From positions 105,033 to 169,032 of the forward strand of contig LBON01000003.1 of assembly GCA_000989525.1 (NCBI GenBank): a DNA stretch of 64,000 nt, in the 5' to 3' direction. Made by a program: the position numbers and the translations under genes. Source of the DNA: a candidate division TM6 bacterium GW2011_GWF2_32_72. Lineage in GTDB: Bacteria > Babelota > Babeliae > Babelales > GWF2-32-72. Below the pieces are notes generated by a model. The model had not been told where the DNA came from. It ran no database searches and was given only the letters and a program-made list of their open reading frames with translations. Positions 8,715 through 20,740 of the stretch are shown here, piece after piece. Position 1 is the stretch's first letter, and each line of letters begins with the position of its first letter.

Positions 8715-8757
8715 ATAAACCGGCAAAAGATTTAAAGAAAACGAAAGTGAACTAAAA

Positions 8758-9138
8758 ATGAAAATCCAAAACAAAGTAGTTTACATTTTAAACTTTTTTT
8801 GGTTTTTATGTTTTCAAATTAATTGCTCCGAGACCACTAAAAAAAACCTCCCTCAAACAGATCCACAACTTCAATACATAATCGATATAATGAAAAAGCT
8901 ACCACCAAAAATCGATACTAATTCTCTAACCCCAAAAGCGGCCTCAAAAGAATCTGTGAATTTTAGCCATCTTTCTATTTTAGAGATAGAAGAGCTCTTA
9001 AGTTTTTATGGTAAAGGGACTACAGGTGGAGCAAAAGTAAAGGCTGAAACATATTCAACGGAAGGTGATTATAAAGAAATAAAAGACCCACTCAAAAGCA
9101 AACTCATTAAACAACTTCGCATAGTAAATGATAAATAA
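8758..9138 (+). CDS. Small secreted protein, unknown function
   Basis: A 126-residue protein with a hydrophobic N-terminus (VVYILNFFWFLCFQINCSE) that may be a signal peptide. The Cys in QINCSE is not a clear lipobox. The mature part is short, Lys/Pro-rich and without a recognisable domain. It is 43 nt downstream of the previous gene and 45 nt upstream of the next, all on the plus strand, and is probably part of the same cluster. Confidence 0.72.
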   Translation: MKIQNKVVYILNFFWFLCFQINCSETTKKNLPQTDPQLQYIIDIMKKLPPKIDTNSLTPKAASKESVNFSHLSILEIEELLSFYGKGTTGGAKVKAETYSTEGDYKEIKDPLKSKLIKQLRIVNDK

Positions 9139-9183
9139 TTAAGAAGACCAATAATCAGAAAAAATTCCGAAAAAGTTATCACA

Positions 9184-11169
9184 ATGAATTTTAATAAAAT
9201 CAAATTTATCACAATTACTTTTATAACCATTAATACTCAGTTAATCCTTGCCTCAAATGAAAGCGACCTTTCGGAAAACTTAACTGAATATGCACAAAAA
9301 GCACAACAAACAGATAATAATGTTAATTTTTTCACCAACGCTATCAATGTAATGGCGACTAACTATAATGATTTTGAAGTTGTTTCAGCAAAACTCTTTA
9401 ATGAAATATCTTTAGAAACAAAGAAAGACCTTATTGGTAAAATCAAAAGCTTAAGTGATGCTCATGCAGCCTATATCCCCAAAAAAAACATGAACTTAGG
9501 GGACACTGATATACAGAAAATATTTCAAGATGCCTTACAGCTTTTTAATTCCTCAACTGATGTTTATAAATATTTTACCAGCGCAGTTAAACCCACAAGA
9601 ATATTGTTCAATGACAAAAATCACATTTATGCATTGATAGAAAAAATTGGAATCAAAATAACAAAAGAGCAATTAAATGGAATAATACTTAATATAGAAA
9701 CGAAAAATCTAAGTATTAAACAAGATAAAAAAAGTTTAATTATAAATGCCATAAAATTATTCTACATAAGAGAAAGTATAATAACTTTGGATGAAGCCAA
9801 AAAAGCAGGAAAAAGTTATTTCAAAAGTTCGTATCAAACACAATATGATTTGAAAGAATTAAACCTAAATGAGTGGATCAAAGAATTAATGCAAGGTTGC
9901 AACATAGACGTAAAGCTTTTTAATAAACTTCAGGAGCAAGGCCAGGGGCTAGAACAACCATTCAATGATAACGATATAGAAAGTATTCTTGCATGGATGA
10001 GTTCTGAATATTTTACAATAACAAACATTAATTTTAAAAAAAGAAACTTGGAAATTCAAATAACAAACATGGACGCAAATATAAAAAAAGCAATGACAGT
10101 TTTGAACAAAAAGCAACAAGAATTAAATGAAAAACAAACACAATTTAAAGATGCAAATACAAACGCTCAAGGAATACATAATAAGCTATTAAATCTTGTT
10201 AACGAAAGTGCTGCAAAAAGCAAACAAAGCACAACTGCCGCAAGAAAAAACGAGTTAAAGAATGCAATAAAAACGTTCCAAAACCAAGCTAAAGAAATAA
10301 AAGAGCCCACAATTCTTACAAATGCGATAAATAAATTAAACGGTCGATTAAACACAATTGATCTCAAGGCGGAACTTTCCACAGAAAATACGGACACAAA
10401 TGTGCCCAATATTTTCAAGCAAATTAACAATCTGGCTACTGAATTCTCAGTTGAAAGAATAAGTTCAGATCTACAAAAATCATTAAAGCCAGATATAACA
10501 AACCTTGAAAAAGAAGTTTCCAACCAAAAAGAAACGATTCAAAAACAACAATCTGCTCTCAATGATTTAAATACAAAGTTGCAAGAAACAACCAATTTCA
10601 AAGCAAATGATATCAATACCACATTTATCAATACTATTAAATCAACTTCGGAGTTCTCATCCCAGACAATTAAACAACTATTAATGATCTTTATTTATCG
10701 TTATACATCAAGCAGAGAAGATGATTGGACTATTGATGAATTAGATCATTTTATAAAAGAAGCAGGCTTAAAAAACATTATAGATACAAACATAATGCAA
10801 AACACTGAAATGCTTTTTAATGCATATGAATTTGCACAAATAATGTACCGATTGCATATAAAAAATGAAGTTGAAAAAAACAATCAACAATATCAAAGCC
10901 AAACCTTTCTAAGTAAAAAAGAGCTGCTAAACCAATTAAATGACACCCAAGCAACACCAAAAGTTGAAAATTTAGAACTTATCACGCAAACTCAACAAAC
11001 AAACGCCAGCGAATCACTATCTCTTGTAGCAAAAGAAATCTCAGACCCAAAAGTACAAAAAATAACAACAACGTTTAATGCAAATTCAATCAAGTCAAGA
11101 GTTAAGCCAACAGTTAAGTTGGCAACAAATCAAAGAAATCGTTGGCAACGCAAAATCAAACAAATTTAA
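9184..11169 (+). CDS. Large secreted coiled-coil protein
   Basis: A 661-residue protein with a signal peptide (IKFITITFITINTQLILAS). A mixed helical region reaches to about residue 290. A long coiled coil follows (about 290-480), including TNMDANIKKAMTVLNKKQQEL and LEKEVSNQKETIQKQQSAL. A further region of predicted helices comes next, and the C-terminal end is basic (NQRNRWQRKIKQI). It is the last and largest gene of the accessory cluster beginning at 6459. The ribosome-binding site is weak (GAAAAAGTTATCACA). No enzymatic motif is visible; a structural or surface role is inferred. Confidence 0.82.
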   Translation: MNFNKIKFITITFITINTQLILASNESDLSENLTEYAQKAQQTDNNVNFFTNAINVMATNYNDFEVVSAKLFNEISLETKKDLIGKIKSLSDAHAAYIPKKNMNLGDTDIQKIFQDALQLFNSSTDVYKYFTSAVKPTRILFNDKNHIYALIEKIGIKITKEQLNGIILNIETKNLSIKQDKKSLIINAIKLFYIRESIITLDEAKKAGKSYFKSSYQTQYDLKELNLNEWIKELMQGCNIDVKLFNKLQEQGQGLEQPFNDNDIESILAWMSSEYFTITNINFKKRNLEIQITNMDANIKKAMTVLNKKQQELNEKQTQFKDANTNAQGIHNKLLNLVNESAAKSKQSTTAARKNELKNAIKTFQNQAKEIKEPTILTNAINKLNGRLNTIDLKAELSTENTDTNVPNIFKQINNLATEFSVERISSDLQKSLKPDITNLEKEVSNQKETIQKQQSALNDLNTKLQETTNFKANDINTTFINTIKSTSEFSSQTIKQLLMIFIYRYTSSREDDWTIDELDHFIKEAGLKNIIDTNIMQNTEMLFNAYEFAQIMYRLHIKNEVEKNNQQYQSQTFLSKKELLNQLNDTQATPKVENLELITQTQQTNASESLSLVAKEISDPKVQKITTTFNANSIKSRVKPTVKLATNQRNRWQRKIKQI

Positions 11170-11206
11170 GAGCTTATACGAAAATTCAAAAACAATATCC
11201 TAAAAA

Positions 11207-11446
11207 GACTCGATCCTTCGATACAAACCCTCATTACATTCGGATTCACTCAGGATGAGATCCTTCCACTGGCTCATAATGACATCCGTCATATTAATTT
11301 ATATTTTAATGAGAAGTTATAGCATTTGCAGGCTTAAAATATAGGGTTGTTATCAAGTTAATTTAATCAATTTTCAACTCTTTAATCTTAAAGAAGAAAT
11401 AAAAATAAAGACGGATGTCATCCTGAGCCAATCGAAGAATCGAGTC
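11207..11446. repeat. MITE-like imperfect inverted repeat
   Basis: The left end (GACTCGATCCTTCGAT, 11207-11222) is complementary to the right end (ATCGAAGAATCGAGTC, 11431-11446) with one mismatch. A second pair, GGCTCATAATGACATCCGTC (11271-11290) and GACGGATGTCATCCTGAGCC (11410-11429), matches with two mismatches. The left arm carries about 48 extra nt that include another CTCAGGATGAGATCC block. The segment lies in the only gene-free stretch of its size here, between convergent genes. No transposase is present. It could be a non-autonomous mobile element or a dispersed structural repeat. Confidence 0.6.
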
Positions 11447-11463
11447 CTTTAAATAATATTCGT

Positions 11464-11490
11464 ATTTATTCTAAAAATATTAGAATAAAT
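11464..11490 (-). terminator. AT-rich hairpin at the ftsB stop codon
   Basis: ATTTATTCTAA and TTAGAATAAAT form an 11-bp perfect stem around AAATA. The ftsB stop codon lies in the 5' arm on the minus strand. No T-run follows on that strand, so it may be a weak terminator or an mRNA end-protecting hairpin. Confidence 0.4.
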
Positions 11491-11761
11491 AAACACGATC
11501 GCCTGGGCGAGCCATTTGCAACTGCTCACGGGCGATCTTTTCTTTGTTAAAATCATCTGTTTGCCAAGCCTGAATTTCTAATTTCAAATCATCAACTTCT
11601 TTGCGCAAATGATCAACTTCAATTTGCACAAGATCACCCTGCCCACGCAAAAATTTTAATGTCTGAATTCCCGAATGGCCCCAGAAATATGTTGAAAAAA
11701 AAACAATAAGTTCTATGACCAAAAAAAATCTAAGTATCATGGGTTTTATATTTTTATTCAT
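11480..11761 (-). CDS. ftsB: Septum formation initiator family protein (FtsB/DivIC)
   Basis: A 93-residue bitopic protein with one N-terminal transmembrane helix (residues about 9-28, MILRFFLVIELIVFFSTYF). A short periplasmic coiled coil follows (LVQIEVDHLRKEVDDLKLEI), then the conserved C-terminal signature EKIAREQLQMARPGDRVYLF, which matches the family's IARE-x-LG(M)-x-KPGE pattern. FtsB-type proteins form a complex with FtsL and FtsQ at the division site. Neither partner is in this window. Length and layout are normal for the family. It stands alone on the minus strand. Confidence 0.88.
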   Translation of the reverse strand: MNKNIKPMILRFFLVIELIVFFSTYFWGHSGIQTLKFLRGQGDLVQIEVDHLRKEVDDLKLEIQAWQTDDFNKEKIAREQLQMARPGDRVYLF

Positions 11762-11970
11762 TTATAAACCATTCTTTAAAACAAATTTTAATTTCAATTT
11801 CATACTTTTATTTTGAATAAACAAAATAAAAAAAACAATCTCTTCCAAAAAAAACTTCATTTCTCTATTTTAGAAATTAAGTTTGCAATAAACAGATAAT
11901 TATTAAAATGATTCTAATAGATGCATAAAAAAATCAATATTCAATGAAAAAATAATAAAAAGGGGTACAT

Positions 11971-13509
11971 ATGAAACGCAATCCATCAGTAATACAAATA
12001 CTTTTTTTAATTACCATATTTGGTTTAACACATCATATAGGCACACTTGATATATCATCATGGTTCACTTTCAACAAAGATGAATCTGCGGAAAAAGAAA
12101 AAAAACATGAAGATAAATTTACAAAAGATGCATACAACTGGTCGCGTACTTTTGCAGAAACTCTGCATTATTTACATACTAAATATTATGGCGACGTCGA
12201 TGTAGAAAAATCAATGGTGCAAGCTCTTAATGCTTTGATGGAACAATGCCCCCACTCAGCATTTATGGATCCAAAATCCTACAAAAAAATTATGGAATCT
12301 ACTAGTGGAGAATTTTCTGGCATAGGTGTTATTATCACACCCAAAGAAGCCAATGCAGAAGCTCTTGCAATAATTGATACAATTCCAGAAGGACCAGCAG
12401 ACAAGGCCGGATTAAGGGCTGGCGATAAAATTATTGAAGTAGAAGGAAAAGCTCTTCGTGGCATTCCAGAAGATGAAGTTATTGCCTCATTAAAGGGTCC
12501 CAAAAAAAGCACTGTCAAAGTAAAAATCAAACGCGAAGGCAATAATGAATTCATGGATTTTACAATTACCCGAGACATTGTAAAAGAAGAAACCTCAATC
12601 AGTTTCTTTTTTGAAAAACAAAATGTTTGTTATATAGCACTTTCAGTATTTGCAGAAAATTCAGCCAAACAACTTGAAAACCTTTTAAACAAAGCCATCA
12701 AACATAATTATAAAGGTCTAATTTTAGATTTGCGAAACAATTCAGGTGGACTACTTGATTCTGTAATCGATATTTCAGGTTTATTCTTACCCAAAAATAG
12801 CACTGTTGTAATAACCAAGGATAAAAATGGGAATGTAATTGATGAATATAAAACCAAACGTGAACCCGTAACAAATGGTAATATTCCAATATTTATTTTA
12901 ATAAATAACCACACGGCTTCAGCTGCTGAAATTCTTTCTGGCGGACTACGCGCTCATTCAGAACAACTTGCAAAGAAAAATCCTAATAAAAAAGAATTAT
13001 TAGTATTTTTAGTTGGCACAGATTCTTTTGGAAAAGGTTCAGTTCAAGAGGTCATCCCTGTCAGCAATGACTGTGCAATTAAACTAACAACATCGTTATA
13101 CTATTTACCAAACAACACATCTATTCAAGGAATAGGCGTTAAACCAGATTTTAAAGTTGAACCATGTTATCCAGAACCAGATTCACTAAAATGGCTCAAT
13201 GAAAATTATGGCCATGAATCAAAACTCAAAAATTACATCAAAGTCTCTGAAAATGAAGAAAAGAAAAAAGATGATGAAAAAAAAGAAGACAAAAACGATG
13301 AAAGCAACAAAAAAGCTTGGAAAGAACGTAAAATTGAAATGTTAAAAAATGATTCTCAAGTACAAACAACAATCAATTTAATAGAGATGCTCTCTCTGGA
13401 CGAAAAAGCTTTTCCAGAACAAACCAAGAATCGCACAATGGCTATAGATTTTTTAAAAAAATATTTTGTAACGGATGACCAACAAATAACATTGGAAGAA
13501 ATTAAATAA
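11971..13509 (+). CDS. ctpA: C-terminal processing peptidase, S41 family (CtpA/Prc type)
   Basis: A 512-residue envelope serine protease. An N-terminal signal/anchor (VIQILFLITIFGLTHHIG) is followed by a helical region and a PDZ domain (about residues 110-190, from GIGVIITPKE to KIIEVEGKAL). The peptidase core then shows LILDLRNNSGGLL, the nucleophile Ser in NNHTASAAEIL and the general-base Lys in SFGKGSVQE. These enzymes cut exported proteins near a nonpolar C-terminus. The C-terminal 100 residues carry a Lys/Glu/Asp low-complexity segment (about 425-450) and a helical end, longer than in minimal family members. The start is supported by AAAAGGGG six nt upstream. Confidence 0.95.
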   Translation: MKRNPSVIQILFLITIFGLTHHIGTLDISSWFTFNKDESAEKEKKHEDKFTKDAYNWSRTFAETLHYLHTKYYGDVDVEKSMVQALNALMEQCPHSAFMDPKSYKKIMESTSGEFSGIGVIITPKEANAEALAIIDTIPEGPADKAGLRAGDKIIEVEGKALRGIPEDEVIASLKGPKKSTVKVKIKREGNNEFMDFTITRDIVKEETSISFFFEKQNVCYIALSVFAENSAKQLENLLNKAIKHNYKGLILDLRNNSGGLLDSVIDISGLFLPKNSTVVITKDKNGNVIDEYKTKREPVTNGNIPIFILINNHTASAAEILSGGLRAHSEQLAKKNPNKKELLVFLVGTDSFGKGSVQEVIPVSNDCAIKLTTSLYYLPNNTSIQGIGVKPDFKVEPCYPEPDSLKWLNENYGHESKLKNYIKVSENEEKKKDDEKKEDKNDESNKKAWKERKIEMLKNDSQVQTTINLIEMLSLDEKAFPEQTKNRTMAIDFLKKYFVTDDQQITLEEIK

Positions 13510-13520
13510 AAAATCTTTGA

Positions 13521-14096
13521 TCAAACAGCACTTTCCAAATAAGATTCAATCGTTTTTAACAACAACGTTTTTTTCTTCGTCAATTCTGGTACAACAACAC
13601 ACATTTTTTTTAAAGAATTATAAATCATAACAATTTTTGGAAGATTTTTAGCGTCCATTAAAGTTTGCAAATTAGCACTAATTTTATTAATAATGTTTTC
13701 CTGATCAGTATATCTCATTCTAATACTTGGCTTCCAAGCTTCTTCTTCTTGTAAAAAGGCTTGCTTAATTTGCTCCTGGCGTTTTTCCCAATATTTTACA
13801 TCTTTAAAATCTAAATCAGGCAATAAATGCAAAGACATTTGATTAATTCCAGATTTAGGCCGATTAAGACCTTCTTCCTTTTTATCCCAATTACAAGCAA
13901 TAACCTGACTACCACAATATGGTTGCGCACGGAATCGAGAAGGATCAAATTTAATTGGCAATTCTTTTTTTGGAGTAGCCAACAAAACTTGTTCTAAAAT
14001 AGATTCAGGCTTCGACTTTTTAGACTTAGGCCGTTCTGAACTAAATAAATTTAAAGAGACAATAAGAAAAAAACTAATAAAAACAATCTTAATCAT
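13521..14096 (-). CDS. Small secreted protein, unknown function
   Basis: A 191-residue protein with a signal peptide (MIKIVFISFFLIVSLNLFSS). A Lys/Ser-rich start of the mature region (ERPKSKKSKPES) is followed by a mixed middle part and C-terminal helices (NLPKIVMIYNSLKKM). It is the last of four small exported proteins transcribed in the same direction from 15823. It converges on ctpA with only 11 nt between the stop codons and no visible terminator. The C-terminal two-helix pattern resembles its neighbours, so distant paralogy is possible. Confidence 0.75.
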   Translation of the reverse strand: MIKIVFISFFLIVSLNLFSSERPKSKKSKPESILEQVLLATPKKELPIKFDPSRFRAQPYCGSQVIACNWDKKEEGLNRPKSGINQMSLHLLPDLDFKDVKYWEKRQEQIKQAFLQEEEAWKPSIRMRYTDQENIINKISANLQTLMDAKNLPKIVMIYNSLKKMCVVVPELTKKKTLLLKTIESYLESAV

Positions 14097-14131
14097 AAAT
14101 ATTTTTATGTTTTAAAAACGATGCTTAACAT

Positions 14132-14545
14132 TTAATCTTCCATCTGACTAGCGTTAAAACTCTTTAAAACAGCCCAAATACACGCGACGGCACGCCAATC
14201 ATTATTAGCAGATTTCTTTTCTAAGTCTGATTTTAATCTATCTACAATTATTGTTACTTCATAATTTTCTAAACCATTATCATGTGGACTAACAGGGGCT
14301 TTATCTATTTTAGCCACTGAACTGGTATGAGATAAACTTTTAGAAGAACGGCTCTTTTTCATTGACCTAGATTCTTCATAACCGCGTTTTAATGAATGAT
14401 ACGGCATTTCATGTGGACAAATACGCCCTAATTCTTGACGCAAAAAAATCCATTTTTGTGATCCAATATTAGATTTTTTCGGATAAGAAGCAAATAAACA
14501 TGGTGTAAAAAGCACAAACAAATTTATTAAAAAAACTTTTATCAT
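14132..14545 (-). CDS. Small secreted protein, unknown function
   Basis: A 137-residue protein with a signal peptide (MIKVFLINLFVLFTPCLFAS) and a Ser/Lys/Arg-rich middle (ESRSMKKSRSSKSLSHTSS). A short C-terminal helical part (DRLKSDLEKKSANNDWRAV) has the same helix-turn-helix style as the neighbouring secreted proteins. The downstream gene starts 35 nt later. The middle segment is basic and rich in possible R-x-x-S motifs. No known family is recognised. Confidence 0.68.
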   Translation of the reverse strand: MIKVFLINLFVLFTPCLFASYPKKSNIGSQKWIFLRQELGRICPHEMPYHSLKRGYEESRSMKKSRSSKSLSHTSSVAKIDKAPVSPHDNGLENYEVTIIVDRLKSDLEKKSANNDWRAVACIWAVLKSFNASQMED

Positions 14546-14733
14546 CCAAGCCTCACATGAGTAAAAAGATTCAATGTAACTAATATATTATTTAACAATT
14601 ATTTTTTAAAAAATTTATATAATTCAATATTTAATTTTATAATCTGCTCTTATTTTTTTATAAATGATTAGAGACAAATAAAATTATTAAATGAAAATAC
14701 TAGCACAATTATATTAAAAGTCTGAACTTGTTT

Positions 14734-15216
14734 TCATTTTTTAATTGATTCTTCATCAAGCCACTTATTGATTAATTCAATTGACTGTAAAATTTTATAA
14801 TTTTTAATTTCATCAGGCATATCAACGAACAACTCAAAAAGCTCACGCGCTAACTTTTTAAGATTAACTCTATCTGAAAATGCCATAGCCTCTGTGACCT
14901 GGCATTCTAATTCTTGAAAACGCTTATTAGCTGTTTCTAAATCTAACGGAACTGGTTCTAAATCTAACTCAACTAGTTTTGAATCTGGCTGAACAAGTTC
15001 TAAACCTGACTGAATTGATTTTAAATTTAACTTAGCTGATTTTAAACCTAATGGTGGCAAGTTATTTATAACACTTAATGCCACAGATCGCTTTTTTAAA
15101 CACTCGCGTAAAAGCTCTTGCACAGAACGTTCTTTATCATAAAAACATGCGGAAATAAAACATGTATTAAATAAAAAGCACACAAAAAAACATAAAATAA
15201 ATTTTTTAGAAATCAT
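14734..15216 (-). CDS. Small secreted protein with Leu/Ser/Asp short repeats
   Basis: A 160-residue protein with a signal peptide ending near CFISACFYD. Residues about 55-95 form a degenerate short repeat (LKSAKLNLKS, LELVQPDSKL, VELDLEPVPL, DLETANK). The repeat is also visible in the DNA as recurring TCTAA(A/C)TCTAACT-like blocks. C-terminal helices follow (LKKLARELFELFVDMP). It lies 34 nt downstream of the gene at 15251. Function unknown. Confidence 0.7.
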   Translation of the reverse strand: MISKKFILCFFVCFLFNTCFISACFYDKERSVQELLRECLKKRSVALSVINNLPPLGLKSAKLNLKSIQSGLELVQPDSKLVELDLEPVPLDLETANKRFQELECQVTEAMAFSDRVNLKKLARELFELFVDMPDEIKNYKILQSIELINKWLDEESIKK

Positions 15217-15250
15217 AAATAAAAACTTTCAAGAATCGTATAAATATAAA

Positions 15251-15823
15251 TTAACAGTCGGAATGTAGAATGCGGGACCTATCTTTATCCCAATAAACTT
15301 TAAACTTAGCCCTGGGAATCATGTTCAGACCGAGTTCCCTGTAATACCATGGAAACACCGGTTTACATATTGGTTTTTCAAATTTACGTCCCGAATTATA
15401 TTTAATAGCTCGGCCATTGTCACAATTTGTAACAATCTTTTCAGCCAAATCAACCATTAAGCGGTCTTTTTCAGCAGTAAATTCAACATCAAGACAGCCA
15501 GCCACAGCATCATAAAAAGTTGTTTGTTCAAGTTCATATATAACCAACACATAATAATCTAAAGAATGATTTTCAATAGCAGAATCAATACGCTTTTTCA
15601 ACGAATCCAATGCATCTTTTGCATCGGATTTACAAACCACTTTTTCTAAGTAACTAAAATCAGCAGACTCCTTTTCCAAAAACTTTTTCTTAACTTTAGC
15701 AAAAATTGCGGATGCCTCTCTAGCACCAATTCGAGTTGGTTTCGACGGTTTTACACAATCTGAACAAAAAGCAGAAGACAAACTCAAAAAATTTAAACCA
15801 AATAAGATTATTTTTTTATTCAT
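15251..15823 (-). CDS. Small secreted protein, unknown function
   Basis: A 190-residue protein with a signal peptide (MNKKIILFGLNFLSLSSAFCS), a basic linker (CVKPSKPTRIGAREAS) and a helical middle. The C-terminal half contains several Cys and aromatic residues (CKPVFPWYYRELGLNMIP). It appears to be the first gene of the four-gene secreted-protein run that ends at 13521. The stretch upstream (15824-16105) is gene-free and should hold its promoter. No domain is recognised. Confidence 0.72.
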   Translation of the reverse strand: MNKKIILFGLNFLSLSSAFCSDCVKPSKPTRIGAREASAIFAKVKKKFLEKESADFSYLEKVVCKSDAKDALDSLKKRIDSAIENHSLDYYVLVIYELEQTTFYDAVAGCLDVEFTAEKDRLMVDLAEKIVTNCDNGRAIKYNSGRKFEKPICKPVFPWYYRELGLNMIPRAKFKVYWDKDRSRILHSDC

Positions 15824-16105
15824 TTTTTTCCCTAAAACTTAATGAATTTAAAAACTTAAACAAAATCACAACAATATCCCGCCCAATTAAAATAATGCCG
15901 CTACTTTTTCAAAAAACTTTCGTTTTACTATTTCTGTAAATATACGGAGCATTTTGTAAGCAATATAAGCAACATTTTGTACCAACAGCATCAAATCTGT
16001 ACCAATAATCAGCGAATTTAACCAAAAAAACCACTGGATCGGCAAAAATTTATTTATATTAATTCACTTATTAAGGTTTTAACAAGAAAACATCTAAAAG
16101 CATAC
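15824..16105. other. Gene-free stretch upstream of the secreted-protein run
   Basis: About 280 nt of AT-rich sequence without a convincing gene on either strand. Two similar words, GCATTTTGTAAGCAA and GCAACATTTTGTACC, occur within 40 nt near 15950-15985. Otherwise I see nothing recognisable. The promoter of the minus-strand gene at 15251 must lie here, but I cannot place it. Confidence 0.4.
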
Positions 16106-16131
16106 AAAAAAAAGCGGTTTTTTACAACCGC
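16106..16131 (-). terminator. Rho-independent terminator of gyrB-tilS
   Basis: On the minus strand GCGGTT and AACCGC form a stem, followed by eight T. It lies 16 nt beyond the tilS stop codon. Confidence 0.85.
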
Positions 16132-16146
16132 ATTCGAAAGTATCGG

Positions 16147-19558
<3,412 letters not shown>

Positions 19559-19618
19559 TTAAAAAATAAGTTTTGCAAGACATCAAATTTGGATATTTTT
19601 TCAAACTTGTTACTCTAT

Positions 19619-19647
19619 ATTCTATAGTACAAAGTTAGATTTTCCAA
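19619..19647 (-). promoter_or_regulatory. Promoter of gyrB-tilS
   Basis: On the minus strand TTGGAA and TAGAAT lie 17 nt apart, about 80 nt upstream of the gyrB start. This is a good sigma70-like match. Confidence 0.6.
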
Positions 19648-19700
19648 ACTTTACTAAATGTTTCTCCTGCAGAAACTCACCTATTTAAAATAAAGAAACT

Positions 19701-20189
19701 ATGGTTGATAATACAGAAAAAGATTTTGACAAACAAGACATTTGTTTTATGCAAAAAGCATTAGCTCAAGCAGAGGTTGCATTCACAAAAAATGAAGTAC
19801 CTATTGGCGCAATAATTTTAGGCCCAGATAATAAAATTATTGCACGTGCACATAATCAAGTTGAAAGAAAAAATTGTCAATGCTATCATGCTGAAATTCT
19901 TGCCATAAAAAAGGCTTGTAAAAAACTCGGCGATTGGCGCCTAGACAACTGCACACTCTATGTAACACTAGAACCATGTGCTATGTGTATGCACCTAATA
20001 ATGATGAGTCGAATAAGCAAACTTATTTATGGTACAAAGTCACCGCTCTTTGGTTATCACCTTGACAAGCCAGAACCCTTTCGGATATACAAAAGGGATG
20101 CTCTTGAAATCAAAGAAGGTTTATGTAGTGAAGAATCGTTAAATTTATTAAAGCTCTTTTTTAAATTAAGAAGAGCAAAAAAAGGATAA
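19701..20189 (+). CDS. tadA: tRNA-specific adenosine deaminase
   Basis: TadA converts A34 of tRNA-Arg(ACG) to inosine. The cytidine/adenosine deaminase zinc motifs are both present: HAE in CYHAEILAIKKAC with the catalytic Glu, and PCxxC in EPCAMCMHLIMMSR. The 162-residue length is normal. The first 12 residues before the conserved core are polar, and an inner Met (15) could also serve as start; the annotated ATG has only a weak ribosome-binding site. It is followed after 14 nt by a DksA-type gene, and the pair diverges from gyrB. Confidence 0.94.
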   Translation: MVDNTEKDFDKQDICFMQKALAQAEVAFTKNEVPIGAIILGPDNKIIARAHNQVERKNCQCYHAEILAIKKACKKLGDWRLDNCTLYVTLEPCAMCMHLIMMSRISKLIYGTKSPLFGYHLDKPEPFRIYKRDALEIKEGLCSEESLNLLKLFFKLRRAKKG

Positions 20190-20203
20190 ACTGGGAATAG
20201 GAA

Positions 20204-20560
20204 ATGACAAAAGAAGCAAAAAAACTGGAATTGGCGCAAGCAAAACTTCTTGCGAGAAAAACACAATTAGAGGCAGAATTAACCGAACTGTACCATCAAA
20301 AAGTAAACGATGGACAAGTTCAAGACCTTGGCGATCAAATTTCTTCATCCACATCAGAAACACTAAGAAGCTCACTACAAGATAGCGATGTAGAAGAATA
20401 TAATAGATTAATTAAAGCTCTTGAAATGGTACAAAATGGCTCATACGGTGTCTGCGAAGATTGCGGAATGGAAATTTCTACAAAACGTCTAGAATCTTAC
20501 CCAGATGCTTCCAGATGCATTTCTTGCCAGGAAATATATGAAGAAAGTCAAACAGCTTAA
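20204..20560 (+). CDS. DksA/TraR-family zinc-finger transcription factor
   Basis: A 118-residue protein with an N-terminal coiled-coil region (LELAQAKLLARKTQLEAEL). The C-terminal C4 zinc finger is complete: CEDCG at about residue 85 and CISCQEIYEE near the end. DksA-type proteins insert the coiled coil into the secondary channel of RNA polymerase and modulate transcription with ppGpp. The tip of the coiled coil cannot be judged with confidence, so it may be DksA itself or a related RNA polymerase-binding regulator. It starts 14 nt after tadA with AGGA in front of the ATG. Confidence 0.9.
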   Translation: MTKEAKKLELAQAKLLARKTQLEAELTELYHQKVNDGQVQDLGDQISSSTSETLRSSLQDSDVEEYNRLIKALEMVQNGSYGVCEDCGMEISTKRLESYPDASRCISCQEIYEESQTA

Positions 20561-20569
20561 AAACTTTTA

Positions 20570-20644
<75 letters not shown>

Positions 20645-20659
20645 AATTTAAACCTGTTT

Positions 20660-20687
20660 TTGACTTTTTTTATTAAACATGTAAGAT
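20660..20687 (+). promoter_or_regulatory. Promoter of rpsI
   Basis: TTGACT and TAAGAT are 16 nt apart, directly after the tRNA-Thr gene. Transcription would start near 20694. This excludes the far-upstream in-frame ATG at 20660 and supports the rpsI start at 20741. Confidence 0.5.
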
Positions 20688-20740
20688 TCCAAATAGCGTT
20701 ATTATATTTTCTATCCAATAATAAGGGATATTTAAGGAAT

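Noticed and set aside
20660-20740. Upstream in-frame extension of rpsI from an ATG at 20660
   Set aside because: It overlaps the likely promoter (TTGACT/TAAGAT) and has no ribosome-binding site; the ATG at 20741 has AAGGA in front.
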